DNA of 64,000 nucleotides from Saccharothrix sp. NRRL B-16348 (GCF_001280085.1 NZ_LGED01000198.1:101846-165845), one strand, 5' to 3'. Positions 47,776 to 57,484 are shown, numbered from the stretch's first letter. Notes: generated by a model not told the origin, from the sequence alone. Made by a program: numbers and translations.

Positions 47776-50463
47776 TCACCGCGCGTTCGGCGGGCTGTCG
47801 GTGACCGTGCCGACGACGGTGGCGGCGATCGAGCCCGGTGTGCGCGTCGCGAGGTCGAACCGGATCCGCTCGGCCGGCTCGACTTCCGCGTCGGCCACCG
47901 TCAGCACGTGCACGTCCACGCTCACCTGCCCGCGCTGGAAGTAGGCCGTCACCTGCACCCCGGTGCTCGACAACGGCCGGGACGGCAGTGGCTCCTCCTG
48001 GAAGACGCGCTGGCGGAACCACGTCTCGTCGACGTCCGTTGTGGACAGTTCGGCCCCTCCCGGCGCGATCGCCCGGCCGATGACCGTGACGTTCGAGTCG
48101 GCCGCCGAGGACAGCGTCACCCGAAAGGTCAGCGTGCCGCCCTCGGTGACCTCGCCGATGACCGGGGTGGCGGTGACGGTCGGCTCGGGGTCGTCGTTCG
48201 GCACGGTCAGCCGGTCCGTGTAGTGGCCGACGACCGCGCCCCGCACGGCCTTGGCCAGGACCACGCGCTTCGCGCCGAAGCTCCAGCGGGTGTTGCCGGT
48301 GACCGTCACCGGGACCTCGACCTCGCGCTGCCCCGGCTCGATCGCCACCAGCAGCTCGGTGTACGCGCCGTCCTCGCCCTGGACGAACATCCGCACGGAG
48401 CCCGCGCCGTCACCGGTGACCGAGACCGGGAACCGGACGGTCTGCACGCCCGAGTCGCCTTCCTCGACGGTCAGCGCGCCCACGTCGACGCGCGGCAGCG
48501 CCACCGGGCGCGGGTCCGGCAGGCCGGGAGCCCAGCCGTGGGCGTCGATGAGCCACGCCTGCCCGGAACCGCCGTGCGGGACGAGTTCCAGCTCGGCGAC
48601 GTGCCGCAGGTCGATCCCTCGCGCGGGCAGCGGCACGCGGACCTCCTGCGCCCAGCGGGCGGACAGCCGGTCGGTGGCGGGCAGCCCGTCCAGGCTCACC
48701 GTCCCCAGCCGCGCGCGCCGACCGGACGCGTCGGTGACGGCCACGTCGAAGCGGTTGGCCGTGGTGTTCGGCGGCACGGCCAGGCGCAGCGCCAGCTGAC
48801 GCGACCCGGCCAGGGACACCGGCGCGTCGGGGCGCACGGTCGAGGGCTGACCGTCGGCGGTCCACCGCAGCGCCACGGCGAACCGGCCGGATTCCGGCAC
48901 CACGCGGTTGAACCGGGTGAAGTGCGGTGACGGGCGGCTGGCCGTCGGGTCGACGCACGCCGCGGCCGGGTCGGCCGAGACCTGCGCGCACACCCGCGCG
49001 GACCCGTCCGCCGAAGTCGTCCCGTCGGGCACGACGAACGGGGAACGCGCGCCGCCGACGGCGTGGGCGAGCACGCGCGCCGGGTCGGCCGAGGGCGCGC
49101 GGACGCCCGCCCCGTCGAGCAGCGGCAGCACCCGCCGGTCGCCCGCGACGAACAGCCGTGCCGCCGCGGCGATGTAGGTCGCGCCCGCCGTCTGCTGCTG
49201 CTCGGCCGTGAGCCGGGTGGCCGTCCCCGGCGAGCACACCGCGTCGGTCCACGTGACGGGGAAGTCGTCGGACGCCGGGGCTTCCGCCTGGCCGGGCGTC
49301 CACTCGGTGTTGAAGTAGTTGTGGTTGGCGCCGACGAAGTACAACGCGCTGTGCAGCGCGGTCCCCCGGCTCAGGCCGCGGGTCGCGTCCACGAACAGCT
49401 GGCCTTGGAGGTCGGACACGTCGCCGTCGCAGCCGGGCAGGATGGTCGCCGACGGCACGTCCGGCGCGGGGTTGTGCCCGAAGATCGTCGGGCCGATGAG
49501 CAGCTGGCCCTTGATGGTCCAGCGCACGGGACCGTCGCCCTGGGACGGGGAGAGGCTGTCGACCGCGGCCCGGTTGACGCCCTCGCCGCCGCGGGAGTGC
49601 CCGACCAGGAGCACGTTGCCCAGGTCTGCCACGGGCGCGGCGCGGACGACCTCGGGCGCGGAGCCCCGACCGGCGCCCGCCCAGTCCGCCCACCTGGCCA
49701 GGTGGGCGCGGACCAGCGCCGACCGCGCGCCCGCGCCTGCTTCGAAGTCCAACGTGTCGTGGGCGTTGACCGCGTTGGCCGACACGGACACGGTCACGTA
49801 GCCCTGCGAGGCGAGCAGCCGCTGCGCCTGGAGGTAGCCGCGGTGGCTCGGCACCGGCTTGGCGGGCGCCGGGCACGGCCACTCCAGCAGCGGCTGGGTG
49901 CCGTTGTAGCAGGTGATGTGCCTGCCGTGCAGGAACAACGCCAGCGGTCGCCTGCCCGGCGCGCCGTCCGGCGCGACGACCACGGCCTTCATCTCCAGCG
50001 GCACCGGGTAGCCGGGCACCGTGATCGGGTCGATCTCGTACTCCCCGGTGCGCGTGCCGAACGGACCGGGCTTGCCGGGATCGGTGTCGCCGGCGGGGGA
50101 CAACGCGAGCGGCGCCACGTCCACCGCGGCCGACGGAGGTGCGGGCTCCTCGACGTCCAACCGCCTGCCCGACGCCCGCACCTGGAGCCCGTCGACGTCG
50201 TCGACGCCGACCGCGTCCAGGGTGAAGGTGCGCAGGTCCGCGGACGGGCGCGGCACGCCGAGCAGCCGGTCGCCCTCCCAGAACTCGACCGCGGCGCCAC
50301 CCGGCGGAACCGGGGCGGGCGCCGTCCAAGCAACCCGTGCGCCGCTGACCGTCCAGCCCGACGACGGCGGGTCCGGCGCCTGTCGCGCGTGAGCCGTCGC
50401 CGCGACCGGCACGACGAGAGCCGCTGCCACCAACGCGGGTAATAAGAGTCCGATCGAGCGCAT
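47776..50463 (-). CDS. Large secreted alpha/beta hydrolase with C-terminal Calx-beta-like domains
   Basis: An 895-residue exported protein. A Sec signal (LLLPALVAAALVVPVAATAHA) is followed by an N-terminal Ig-like strand region, then an alpha/beta hydrolase: LALFLHGRHITCYNG (oxyanion), SQGYVTVSVSANAVNAHD, and the nucleophile elbow LLVGHSRGGEGVNRAA near 290; His in GANHNYFNTEW is a candidate catalytic residue. Beyond about 480 come beta-rich modules, ending with two Calx-beta-like repeats (GDSGVQTVRFPVSVTG and GGTLTFRVTLSSAAD). No EC class can be assigned; it could be an esterase of plant polysaccharide. A CGAAAGTTTCG operator upstream links it to the xylan regulon. ATG at 50463. Confidence 0.85.
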   Translation of the reverse strand: MRSIGLLLPALVAAALVVPVAATAHARQAPDPPSSGWTVSGARVAWTAPAPVPPGGAAVEFWEGDRLLGVPRPSADLRTFTLDAVGVDDVDGLQVRASGRRLDVEEPAPPSAAVDVAPLALSPAGDTDPGKPGPFGTRTGEYEIDPITVPGYPVPLEMKAVVVAPDGAPGRRPLALFLHGRHITCYNGTQPLLEWPCPAPAKPVPSHRGYLQAQRLLASQGYVTVSVSANAVNAHDTLDFEAGAGARSALVRAHLARWADWAGAGRGSAPEVVRAAPVADLGNVLLVGHSRGGEGVNRAAVDSLSPSQGDGPVRWTIKGQLLIGPTIFGHNPAPDVPSATILPGCDGDVSDLQGQLFVDATRGLSRGTALHSALYFVGANHNYFNTEWTPGQAEAPASDDFPVTWTDAVCSPGTATRLTAEQQQTAGATYIAAAARLFVAGDRRVLPLLDGAGVRAPSADPARVLAHAVGGARSPFVVPDGTTSADGSARVCAQVSADPAAACVDPTASRPSPHFTRFNRVVPESGRFAVALRWTADGQPSTVRPDAPVSLAGSRQLALRLAVPPNTTANRFDVAVTDASGRRARLGTVSLDGLPATDRLSARWAQEVRVPLPARGIDLRHVAELELVPHGGSGQAWLIDAHGWAPGLPDPRPVALPRVDVGALTVEEGDSGVQTVRFPVSVTGDGAGSVRMFVQGEDGAYTELLVAIEPGQREVEVPVTVTGNTRWSFGAKRVVLAKAVRGAVVGHYTDRLTVPNDDPEPTVTATPVIGEVTEGGTLTFRVTLSSAADSNVTVIGRAIAPGGAELSTTDVDETWFRQRVFQEEPLPSRPLSSTGVQVTAYFQRGQVSVDVHVLTVADAEVEPAERIRFDLATRTPGSIAATVVGTVTDSPPNAR

Positions 50464-50535
50464 GTCAAGTCCCCCTGAATCGCCGACGTCCGAACAGTTC
50501 TAGTGGTGTCGGAGAGGGGCTCACAAGCATTGACG

Positions 50536-50563
50536 AAAATGTTGCGGGCCTTCGGCCACAACA
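50536..50563 (-). terminator. Intrinsic terminator after the lacI gene
   Basis: On the minus strand TGTTGTGGCC-GAA-GGCCCGCAACA is a near-perfect hairpin followed by TTTT (complement of AAAA at 50536-50539). It lies between the lacI stop (50629) and the hydrolase ATG (50463). Confidence 0.7.
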
Positions 50564-50597
50564 CTTCCCGAAAGTACCTGACGCCCGCCGCGCTCGA

Positions 50598-50610
50598 TCG
50601 AAAGTTTCGA
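50598..50610. promoter_or_regulatory. LacI-type operator TCGAAAGTTTCGA upstream of the hydrolase
   Basis: A 13-bp palindrome with the core CGAAAGTTTCG, 135 nt upstream of the hydrolase ATG. The same core occurs at 51725 and 62250. CGAAA-N-TTTCG boxes are known upstream of Streptomyces xylanase and xylosidase genes. Confidence 0.8.
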
Positions 50611-50628
50611 CGTGAACGCGGCCGAGCG

Positions 50629-51657
50629 TCAAGCCGACGGTGGCCGCACGCTGTCCCGGGGCACGAGCGTCGGGGTGGAGGTGCGCAGCAGCCCGGCGAC
50701 CGAACTCCCGTCGATCTGCGCCATCAGCAGTTCCAGGGCGTCACGGGCGACGGCGTCGAAGTCCGGCCGGACCGTGGTCAGCGGCGGGATGAAGTACGCC
50801 GCCTCGGGCACGTCGTCGAAGCCGACCACGCTCACGTCGTGCGGCACGCGCCTGCCGCGTTCGCTCATCGCCCGCAGGATGCCCAGCGCCAGGTGGTCGT
50901 TGGCCGCGAAGATCGCGGTGACCTCCGGCATCCGCGCGAGCATCTGGCCCGTCCGGTAGCCGGACGCGGCGCTCCAGTCGGCGGGCACGATCGGCGGCAC
51001 CTCCGCGCCCGCGGCCTCCAGCGCCGACCGCCAGCCCTCGATCCGGCCGGCGCTGTCGAACCAGTCCGGCGGACCGGACACGTGCCACACCGTGCGGTGG
51101 CCTGCCTCCAGCAGGTGCCGGGTCGCGGCGACGGCGCCCGCCGCCTGGTCGACCGTCACCGTCGGGGTGGCGCGCCGCGCGTCGCCGTCCACCATCACCA
51201 GCGGCACGTCGGGTGGCACGGTGTCGACCGCGTCGTGCGCGGAGGTCGTCGGCGCGATGACGACGATGCCCGCCACCCGCTGGTCGCGGTGCCGCTCCAG
51301 GGCCTTGGTGATCGACTGGCGGTCCAGCACGTTGGCCCGGTGGGTGGTCACCACGAACCCGGCCAGCGCCGCCGCCTGCTCGAACGCGGCCAGCAACGAG
51401 GAGGGCCCGCACAGGGTGGTGTTCTGGGCGACGACGCCGATCAGCTGCGAGCGGCCCGTCACCAGGGCGCGGGCGACCCGGTTCGGGCGGTATCCCAGCT
51501 CGTCGATCGCGGCCTGGACCCGCAGGCGCGTCTGCTCCTGGACGTACGGGTGCCCGTTGAGCACGCGCGACACCGTCTGGTGCGAGACCCCGGCGAGCCG
51601 GGCGACGTCTGCCATCGCGGGCGCGCCGGATGTCCTGTTCCCCACTACCGTCCCCAT
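50629..51657 (-). CDS. LacI-family transcriptional repressor
   Basis: A 342-residue LacI/GalR repressor. The HTH is [24 protein letters not shown] with the hinge helix [20 protein letters not shown]; the sugar-binding core contains VPLVMVDGD and [24 protein letters not shown] at 51657 (MGTVVGN) leaves a short leader before the HTH. It sits between the secreted hydrolase and the GH43 operon; CGAAAGTTTCG palindromes lie upstream of the hydrolase, of this gene and of the sugar-transport operon, which argues for autoregulation and a local hemicellulose regulon. The inducer is probably a xylo- or arabino-oligosaccharide. Confidence 0.95.
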   Translation of the reverse strand: MGTVVGNRTSGAPAMADVARLAGVSHQTVSRVLNGHPYVQEQTRLRVQAAIDELGYRPNRVARALVTGRSQLIGVVAQNTTLCGPSSLLAAFEQAAALAGFVVTTHRANVLDRQSITKALERHRDQRVAGIVVIAPTTSAHDAVDTVPPDVPLVMVDGDARRATPTVTVDQAAGAVAATRHLLEAGHRTVWHVSGPPDWFDSAGRIEGWRSALEAAGAEVPPIVPADWSAASGYRTGQMLARMPEVTAIFAANDHLALGILRAMSERGRRVPHDVSVVGFDDVPEAAYFIPPLTTVRPDFDAVARDALELLMAQIDGSSVAGLLRTSTPTLVPRDSVRPPSA

Positions 51658-51724
51658 CCGCGCAACGCCCGCGCGTGGCGGACGTCGCCGCAAACCACTC
51701 GGTCAGTGGATGGTCGTCCGCAAC

Positions 51725-51735
51725 CGAAAGTTTCG
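51725..51735. promoter_or_regulatory. CGAAAGTTTCG operator upstream of lacI
   Basis: A perfect CGAAA-G-TTTCG palindrome 68 nt before the LacI ATG, preceded by CAAC as at the 62250 copy by CGAC. It lies in the 345 bp gap between lacI and the divergent GH43 operon, which holds no gene. Confidence 0.8.
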
Positions 51736-51861
51736 TCTTGGCGGCCGATCGACGGTGACCAGCACGTCAATGTAGCCACCTGCCATTTCTCCAGTCAACG
51801 CGGGTGGGTGCTAAATGTCCGCGCGCGTTTTTTAGCAGCTACCGGCCGTTGACACCCTTTT

Positions 51862-51975
51862 GTGTTATCGCTAACACTGACGGCAACGCGAGGTTCACGC
51901 CGCCGACTCACGGCCGTTACGGAAGCACCGAAGCCCTCACTGTCATTGGTCGCACACCTTCTGTTAGCGGTCACA
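51862..51975. promoter_or_regulatory. GH43 operon control region with TGTTAGCG-type sites
   Basis: GTGTTA-TCGC-TAACAC (51862-51877) has perfect 6-bp arms; CTGTTAGCGGTCACAG (51961-51976) is a weaker relative 27 nt before the ATG at 52003. A similar half site, TGTTAGCGCT, is at 62275. These fit a second LacI-type operator class, distinct from CGAAAGTTTCG. TTGACA at 51849-51854 is a perfect -35 element. Confidence 0.65.
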
Positions 51976-52002
51976 GGATCTCGGCCGCGTCTGGAGTCGT
52001 CC

Positions 52003-54933
52003 ATGTCCCTGCACGCCCATTCCCGCCCGCGCGCCACACGCCGGAGATTGCGGACCGCCGTCATGACGATCACCCTCATCGGCGCCACCGTCGCCTCGAC
52101 CAGCCCGGCCCAGGCCGTGGACGGGTGGCGGCCCGCGCCGTCGTACACCTCCACCGACAAGGGGGACGGGACGTACTCGGTCCCGCTGCTCGGCTCGGAC
52201 GTGCCGGACGTCAGCGTCGAGCGCGTCCCGGCGGCCGAGAACGACGAGGGCCGCGACCTCTACTACATGATCAGCACGACGATGCACCTGAGCCCGGGCG
52301 CGCCGATCATGAAGTCGTACGACCTCGTCAACTGGGAGATCGTCAACTACGTCTTCGACCGGTTGGACATCGGCGACTCGTTCTCGCTGCGCAACGGCCA
52401 GAACTCGTACGGCCAGGGCCAGTGGGCGTCGTCGCTGCGCTACCACGGCGGCAGGTTCTACGTCGCCTTCAACACCAACAACCTCGGCGGCTCCTACCTC
52501 TACAGCACCGACGACATCGAGGACGGCGCGTGGACGCGGCTGCCGCTGGGGCGCGCGTTCCACGACCCGTCGCTGTACTTCGACGAGCGGGACGGCGGCA
52601 CGCCGTACGTCTTCTACGGGTCGGGGTCGACCAGCGCGGTCAGGTTGAGCGGCGACCTGACCCGGGTGGTGGCGGAGTACCCGGGCATCCTGCGGCCCGC
52701 GGACTACCCCGGCTCCCCGTTCCTCGGCGGGTTGTTCGAGGGCGCCCAGGTCCAGTACATCGACGGCCACTACTACGTCGTGATCATCACGTGGCCGCCG
52801 GGCCAGGGTCGCCAGGTGGTCCTCTTCCGCTCGCCGTACCTGCTCGGCCGGTACGCGACCGCGGACGGCGGCAACCCGTACGAGGTACGCGGCGCGCTGA
52901 ACTCGAACGGGTTCGCCCAGGGCAGCCTCGTGCCGATCGCCCGTGACGGCGGCCGGACCGACTGGTACGGCATGTTCTTCCGCGACTCGTTCCCGGTCGG
53001 CCGCATCCCGGCGCTCATCCCCGCCACGTGGCAGGACGGCTGGCCGACGTTCGGCGACGACGGCGTGGTGCCGGTGAACGGGGTGTTCGCCAAGCCGATC
53101 AGGCTCAGCCCCGCGCTGGAGGCGCTGGAGCGGCAGAAGGGCATCGTCGCCTCCGACGACTTCGCCAACGACGCGCCGCACAAGGCGTACATGGACGAGA
53201 AGTGGACCATCCCGGCCCCGCCGGAGGTGGACGAGTCGCTGCTCGGCGTGGAACTGATGCGCAACCCCGGCTTCGAGTCCGGCTCGGTGGCGCCGTGGGC
53301 GGGACAGTTCGGGGCGCGGCTCGCCCTGGACGGGACCGATCCGGCCACGGGGTCGACCGCGCTGAGGGTGGGCAACCGCACGGTCAACGGCTCGGGCCCC
53401 CAGCAGTCCCTGGACGGGGTGTTGCAGCGCGGCGTCACGTACGCGGTGTCCGCGAAGGTGAAGTACGCCGCGGGCCCGGCGACCGTGCGGTTCAACCTCG
53501 TCGCCGACTGGGGCGCGGGTGTGCAGGTGATGGCGGCCGGTGACGTACCGGCCGGCCGGTGGACGACGGTCTCCGGCCGGTTCACCGTGCCGAGCACGGC
53601 CGCGACCGACAAGGTGAAGTTCGCGGTGGAGACGCCGTGGGCCAACCCGCAGCCGCCGTCGTCCGCCGTCGAGTACCTGCTCGACGACGTGTCGGTCGTG
53701 GGGCAGCCGGTGACCACCGAGCACCCGACCGAGGCGGAGATCGCGCCCAACGGCTCCCGGCTGGGCCTGACCTGGGAGTGGAACCACGCGCCGGACAACC
53801 GCCACTGGTCGCTGACCGACCGCGAGGGCTGGTTGCGGCTCACCACCGGCAAGGTCGTCACCGGCGACTACACCTACGCCAAGCTGTCGAACCGCGCCGA
53901 GCTGACGTGGTTCGAGGAGGCGCGCAACACGCTGTCGCAGCGCACGTTCGGCCCCAAGGGCTCGGCGGAGACGCGGCTCGACTTCTCCGGGATGGAGGAC
54001 GGCGACGTCGCGGGCCTGGCGATGTACAACCGCGGCTTCTCCTACGTCGCGGTGAAGCGGGTGGACGGGCGGAACACCCTCGGGGTGGTCAACCGCGTGC
54101 AGCCCTTCCCGGCCACGTTCGACCAGGCGGCGGCGGAGCGCTTCGTGCCCGGCACGGAGGTGCCGCTCGGCGACGCCACCGAGGTGCACCTCAAGGGTGA
54201 CGTGGAGTTCGACTCGCCGACCGGGCAGGGCTGGACGACGTTCTACTACAGCCTGGACGGCCTGGCCTGGCACAAGCTCGGCGATCGCGTCGGTCCGCAG
54301 ACCCTCGACGGCAGCCTCGCCCACTTCATGGGCCACCGCTGGGGCCTGTTCAACTACGCGACGCGGCAGGCAGGCGGGAACGTCGACTTCGACCACTTCC
54401 TGCTCAGCGACACCCTGACGGCGGAGGGCAAGCCGGTCGGCACCGCCGCCCTCGACGCCGCGATCGCGCACGCGCGCACCCTCGACGAGCACCACTACCC
54501 CGCCGACGCGTGGGCCGCGATGCGGGCGGCGCTGCGGAAGGCCGAGCAGGCGCGGGCGACGCGGTTGGGCACGCAGAACCAGGTCGACGCGCCGGAACGG
54601 GCGCTGAGCCTGGAGCTGGCCCGGCTCGGCGTGGCCCGGTTCCCGGTGGCGGTGTCGGCGTCGGCGCGGACCCGGTGCACAGGACCGAAGGTGTCGCTCA
54701 CCGTCGAGATCACCAACCACGAAGCGGTCTCGGTGGACGTCACGGTCGACACGCCGTACGGGACGAAGTCGTTCCGCGACGTCGAGCCGGGCCAGACCCG
54801 CGCCCACCCGTTCGCGACCCGTGAGCGGGACGTGCCGGCGGGTTCGGCGTCGGTCACCGCGTCCGCGACGGTCGACGGCGAGCCGCGGACGGTCGAGCTC
54901 ACGGCCCCCTACGAGGCGCGCACCTGCCGGTGA
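52003..54933 (+). CDS. Secreted multidomain GH43 glycosidase with CBM and FIVAR modules
   Basis: A 976-residue exported hemicellulase. Signal 1-37 (RLRTAVMTITLIGATVASTSPAQA). The GH43 five-bladed propeller covers about 40-410: the general-base region is LLGSDVPDVSVERVP, GRAFHDPSLYFDE holds the second Asp, and GGLFEGAQVQYIDGHYYV the probable acid Glu. A CBM4/9-like sandwich (NPGFESGSVAPWAGQFG) covers about 425-600, a GH43 C-terminal sandwich about 610-800, a FIVAR helix pair (ALDAAIAHARTLDEHHY...LRKAEQAR) about 805-865 and an Ig-like end domain about 870-976. Likely beta-xylosidase or arabinofuranosidase activity on xylan. First gene of a two-gene operon behind LacI-type operators. ATG at 52003 has GGAG upstream. 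Confidence 0.9.
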   Translation: MSLHAHSRPRATRRRLRTAVMTITLIGATVASTSPAQAVDGWRPAPSYTSTDKGDGTYSVPLLGSDVPDVSVERVPAAENDEGRDLYYMISTTMHLSPGAPIMKSYDLVNWEIVNYVFDRLDIGDSFSLRNGQNSYGQGQWASSLRYHGGRFYVAFNTNNLGGSYLYSTDDIEDGAWTRLPLGRAFHDPSLYFDERDGGTPYVFYGSGSTSAVRLSGDLTRVVAEYPGILRPADYPGSPFLGGLFEGAQVQYIDGHYYVVIITWPPGQGRQVVLFRSPYLLGRYATADGGNPYEVRGALNSNGFAQGSLVPIARDGGRTDWYGMFFRDSFPVGRIPALIPATWQDGWPTFGDDGVVPVNGVFAKPIRLSPALEALERQKGIVASDDFANDAPHKAYMDEKWTIPAPPEVDESLLGVELMRNPGFESGSVAPWAGQFGARLALDGTDPATGSTALRVGNRTVNGSGPQQSLDGVLQRGVTYAVSAKVKYAAGPATVRFNLVADWGAGVQVMAAGDVPAGRWTTVSGRFTVPSTAATDKVKFAVETPWANPQPPSSAVEYLLDDVSVVGQPVTTEHPTEAEIAPNGSRLGLTWEWNHAPDNRHWSLTDREGWLRLTTGKVVTGDYTYAKLSNRAELTWFEEARNTLSQRTFGPKGSAETRLDFSGMEDGDVAGLAMYNRGFSYVAVKRVDGRNTLGVVNRVQPFPATFDQAAAERFVPGTEVPLGDATEVHLKGDVEFDSPTGQGWTTFYYSLDGLAWHKLGDRVGPQTLDGSLAHFMGHRWGLFNYATRQAGGNVDFDHFLLSDTLTAEGKPVGTAALDAAIAHARTLDEHHYPADAWAAMRAALRKAEQARATRLGTQNQVDAPERALSLELARLGVARFPVAVSASARTRCTGPKVSLTVEITNHEAVSVDVTVDTPYGTKSFRDVEPGQTRAHPFATRERDVPAGSASVTASATVDGEPRTVELTAPYEARTCR

Positions 54934-54965
54934 GCGACCACCACGCCCACAACAAGGAGAACCAC

Positions 54966-57326
54966 GTGCACAGACAACGTCCGCCGCGGTCGAGACGGCG
55001 CAGAGCCGTCGTCCTCGCCGCCGTCGGCGCCCTGCTCGCCGGTGGCCTCGGGGCCGCACCCGCGGCGACGGCCGCCGAGCCGAACCTCATCGCCAACCCG
55101 GGTTTCGAGGACGGCCTGTCCGGGTGGACCGTCAACAGCGGCAACGCGACCGACGGCGCGACCCTGTCACCCACCGGCGACGCCTACTCGGGCGCCGGGG
55201 CGGTCGTGGTGACGAACCGCAAGACCACGGGTTCGGGACCGGCCCAGGACCTGGCGGGCAAGGTGCAGGCCGGGAAGACGTACACCGTCACCGCCCGGGT
55301 GAAGTACGAGAACCCGGCGAGCCCCGCCACCAAGCAGTTCTTCGTGACCATGCACTACGGCGGCTCGACCTACACCAACCTGGGCACCGGCACCGTGCCG
55401 CGCGGGCAGTGGGGCCTGCTCCAGGGCACGTTCACGATCCCGGCCGGCCAGGCGGTCACGACGCCGCGCGTCTTCGTCGAGACGCCGTGGACGGCGGACC
55501 CCGCGGCCGCGCCGGCGCTCCACCTGATGGACTTCAAGGTGGACGACGTCACCCTGCGGGAGTTCACCCCGTCGACCACCATCGAGGTGCTCGGCAAGAA
55601 CCCCGGCGAGGGCAACCCGCTGATCTCCCACAAGTTCGGGGCCGACGGCAACGCCTTCGTGCACGACGGCCGGGTCTACGTGTACATGACCAACGACACC
55701 CAGGTGTACAACCCCGGCCCGGACGGGACGTCGCCCACCAACACCTACGGCGGGATCAACACGATCACCGTGATCTCGTCGGACGACCTGGTCAACTGGA
55801 CCGACCACGGCGAGATCCCGGTGGCCGGGCCGAACGGCCTGGCGAAGTACGCGACGCAGTCGTGGGCGCCCGCGGTCGAGAGCCGGGTGGTCGACGGCAA
55901 GGAGCAGTTCTTCCTCTACTTCGCCAACAACGGCGCGGCGACCGGGGTCGTGGTCGGCGACTCGCCCCTGGGCCCGTGGCGCGACGAGCGCGGCAGCCTG
56001 CTCATCACCAGCCAGACCCCCGGCGCGTCCGACGGCCGCAACTGGCTGTTCGACCCGGGCGTGTTCATCGACGACGACGGTCAGGGCTACCTGTACTTCG
56101 GCGGTGGCGGCAACGACGGCTCCAACTCCTACGAGAACACCAACCACCCGAAGTCGACGCGCGTCGTCAAGCTGGGCGCCGACATGATCAGCACCGACGG
56201 CGCGGCGGAGACCATCGACGCCCCGCTGATGTTCGAGGCGGGCCACGTCTTCAAGCGGGACGGCAAGTACTACTACTCCTACTCGTCCAACTTCGGCTTC
56301 GGCGGCCCGATCGACCCGAACGGCCCGCCGACCGGCGCCATCGCCTACCTCGTGGCCGACAACCCGATGGGGCCGTGGACGCCCGACAAGTACGCGGGGG
56401 TCATCTTCAAGAACCCCGGCAACTACTTCGGCGCCGGCGGCAACAACCACCAGTCCGTCTTCGAGCTGAACGGCGAGCACTACTTCACCTACCACGCGCA
56501 GACGCTGAACCGCCGCATCACCGGCGGCGCGACGCAGGGGTTCCGCAGCCCGCACATCGCGAAGCTGGAGTTCAACGCGGACGGCACCATCAAGGAGGTC
56601 GTCGGCACCTTCGACGGCGTCGAGCAGATCCGCCACCTCGACCCGTACCGGGTGGTCGAGGCGGAGACCATCGCCTGGCAGCAGGGGTTGGCCACCAAGC
56701 GGCTCAACGCGCCGAACGACGTGCCGCAACTGGCTCTGCACGACGTCGACAACGGCGACTGGACGTCGTTGTCGTCGGCGGACTTCGGGTCCGGGACGAC
56801 CGGTGTGTCGGCGCGCGTCAAGCCGCTCACCGCGGGCACGAGCGTCCAACTCCGCCTGGACGACCGCACCGGCCCCGTCGTCGCCACCATCCCGGTGGAC
56901 GGGCCGGTCGGCGAGTGGACCGAGGTCGGTACCGAGCTCGACGGTGTCGCGGGGGTGCACGACGTGTACTTCACGTTCGTCGGGCCGGAGGGCCGGGACC
57001 TGCTGGAGGTCGACAGCTGGCAGTTCGCCAAGCCGTCGTTGAAGGTCGAGGGCGACGCGGACACCCGGTGCGCCGGGCCGAACGTGAAGCTGACCGTGCG
57101 GGTGACCAACAACGAGTCGGCGCCGGTCGACTTCGTCGTCGAGACGCCCTACGGCACGAAGTCGTTCGACGACGTCGAGCCGGGCAAGACCCGGTTCCAC
57201 CCGTTCACGACGCGGCAGTCGGCCGTGGCCGCGGGCACGGCGGAGGTGACGGCGAAGGCGGTGGTCGACGGGCACGAGGTGTCGACCGCGCTCTCGGTGC
57301 CGTACGACGCGCGCACCTGTCGCTGA
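54966..57326 (+). CDS. Secreted GH43 glycosidase with N-terminal CBM and C-terminal CBM6-like domain
   Basis: A 786-residue exported hemicellulase. Signal 1-40 (RRRRAVVLAAVGALLAGGLG). A CBM4/9-like domain (NLIANPGFEDGLSGWTVN) covers 40-190; the GH43 propeller about 195-560 has ISHKFGADGNAFVHDGRVYV for the base Asp, LFDPGVFIDDDGQGYLYFGG for the second Asp and MFEAGHVFKRDGKYYYSYS for the acid Glu. A CBM6-like module opens with VVEAETIAWQQG near 570. The end domain (about 690-786) is paralogous to that of the upstream gene, with ETPYGTKSFDDVEPGKTR. GTG at 54966 follows AAGGAG; a GTG at 54930 overlapping the previous stop is an alternative. Probably an arabinoxylan-debranching enzyme. Confidence 0.9.
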   Translation: MHRQRPPRSRRRRAVVLAAVGALLAGGLGAAPAATAAEPNLIANPGFEDGLSGWTVNSGNATDGATLSPTGDAYSGAGAVVVTNRKTTGSGPAQDLAGKVQAGKTYTVTARVKYENPASPATKQFFVTMHYGGSTYTNLGTGTVPRGQWGLLQGTFTIPAGQAVTTPRVFVETPWTADPAAAPALHLMDFKVDDVTLREFTPSTTIEVLGKNPGEGNPLISHKFGADGNAFVHDGRVYVYMTNDTQVYNPGPDGTSPTNTYGGINTITVISSDDLVNWTDHGEIPVAGPNGLAKYATQSWAPAVESRVVDGKEQFFLYFANNGAATGVVVGDSPLGPWRDERGSLLITSQTPGASDGRNWLFDPGVFIDDDGQGYLYFGGGGNDGSNSYENTNHPKSTRVVKLGADMISTDGAAETIDAPLMFEAGHVFKRDGKYYYSYSSNFGFGGPIDPNGPPTGAIAYLVADNPMGPWTPDKYAGVIFKNPGNYFGAGGNNHQSVFELNGEHYFTYHAQTLNRRITGGATQGFRSPHIAKLEFNADGTIKEVVGTFDGVEQIRHLDPYRVVEAETIAWQQGLATKRLNAPNDVPQLALHDVDNGDWTSLSSADFGSGTTGVSARVKPLTAGTSVQLRLDDRTGPVVATIPVDGPVGEWTEVGTELDGVAGVHDVYFTFVGPEGRDLLEVDSWQFAKPSLKVEGDADTRCAGPNVKLTVRVTNNESAPVDFVVETPYGTKSFDDVEPGKTRFHPFTTRQSAVAAGTAEVTAKAVVDGHEVSTALSVPYDARTCR

Positions 57327-57331
57327 CCGGC

Positions 57332-57361
57332 GAGGCGGCCCGGGGCTTCCCGGGCCGCCTC
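57332..57361 (+). terminator. 13-bp stem terminator after the GH43 operon
   Basis: GAGGCGGCCCGGG pairs perfectly with CCCGGGCCGCCTC across GCTT, starting 6 nt after the stop. There is no T run. Confidence 0.75.
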
Positions 57362-57422
57362 CTCGTCGTGCCGGAACTGTCGTCGTAGCGGCGGCGGTTC
57401 CACGCTTGGCCCGGACGTGAGA

Positions 57423-57468
57423 CGGACCCGCGGCCGTTCCGACGGTGGTCGGGACGGCCGCGGGTCCG
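57423..57468. terminator. 21-bp stem bidirectional terminator
   Basis: CGGACCCGCGGCCGT pairs with ACGGCCGCGGGTCCG, and the stem continues inward with TCCGAC/GTCGGG (one G-U) to a 4-nt GGTG loop. It sits between the convergent GH43 operon and the beta-xylosidase gene ending at 57485. Confidence 0.85.
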
Positions 57469-57484
57469 CGGTCGATAACGTTCG

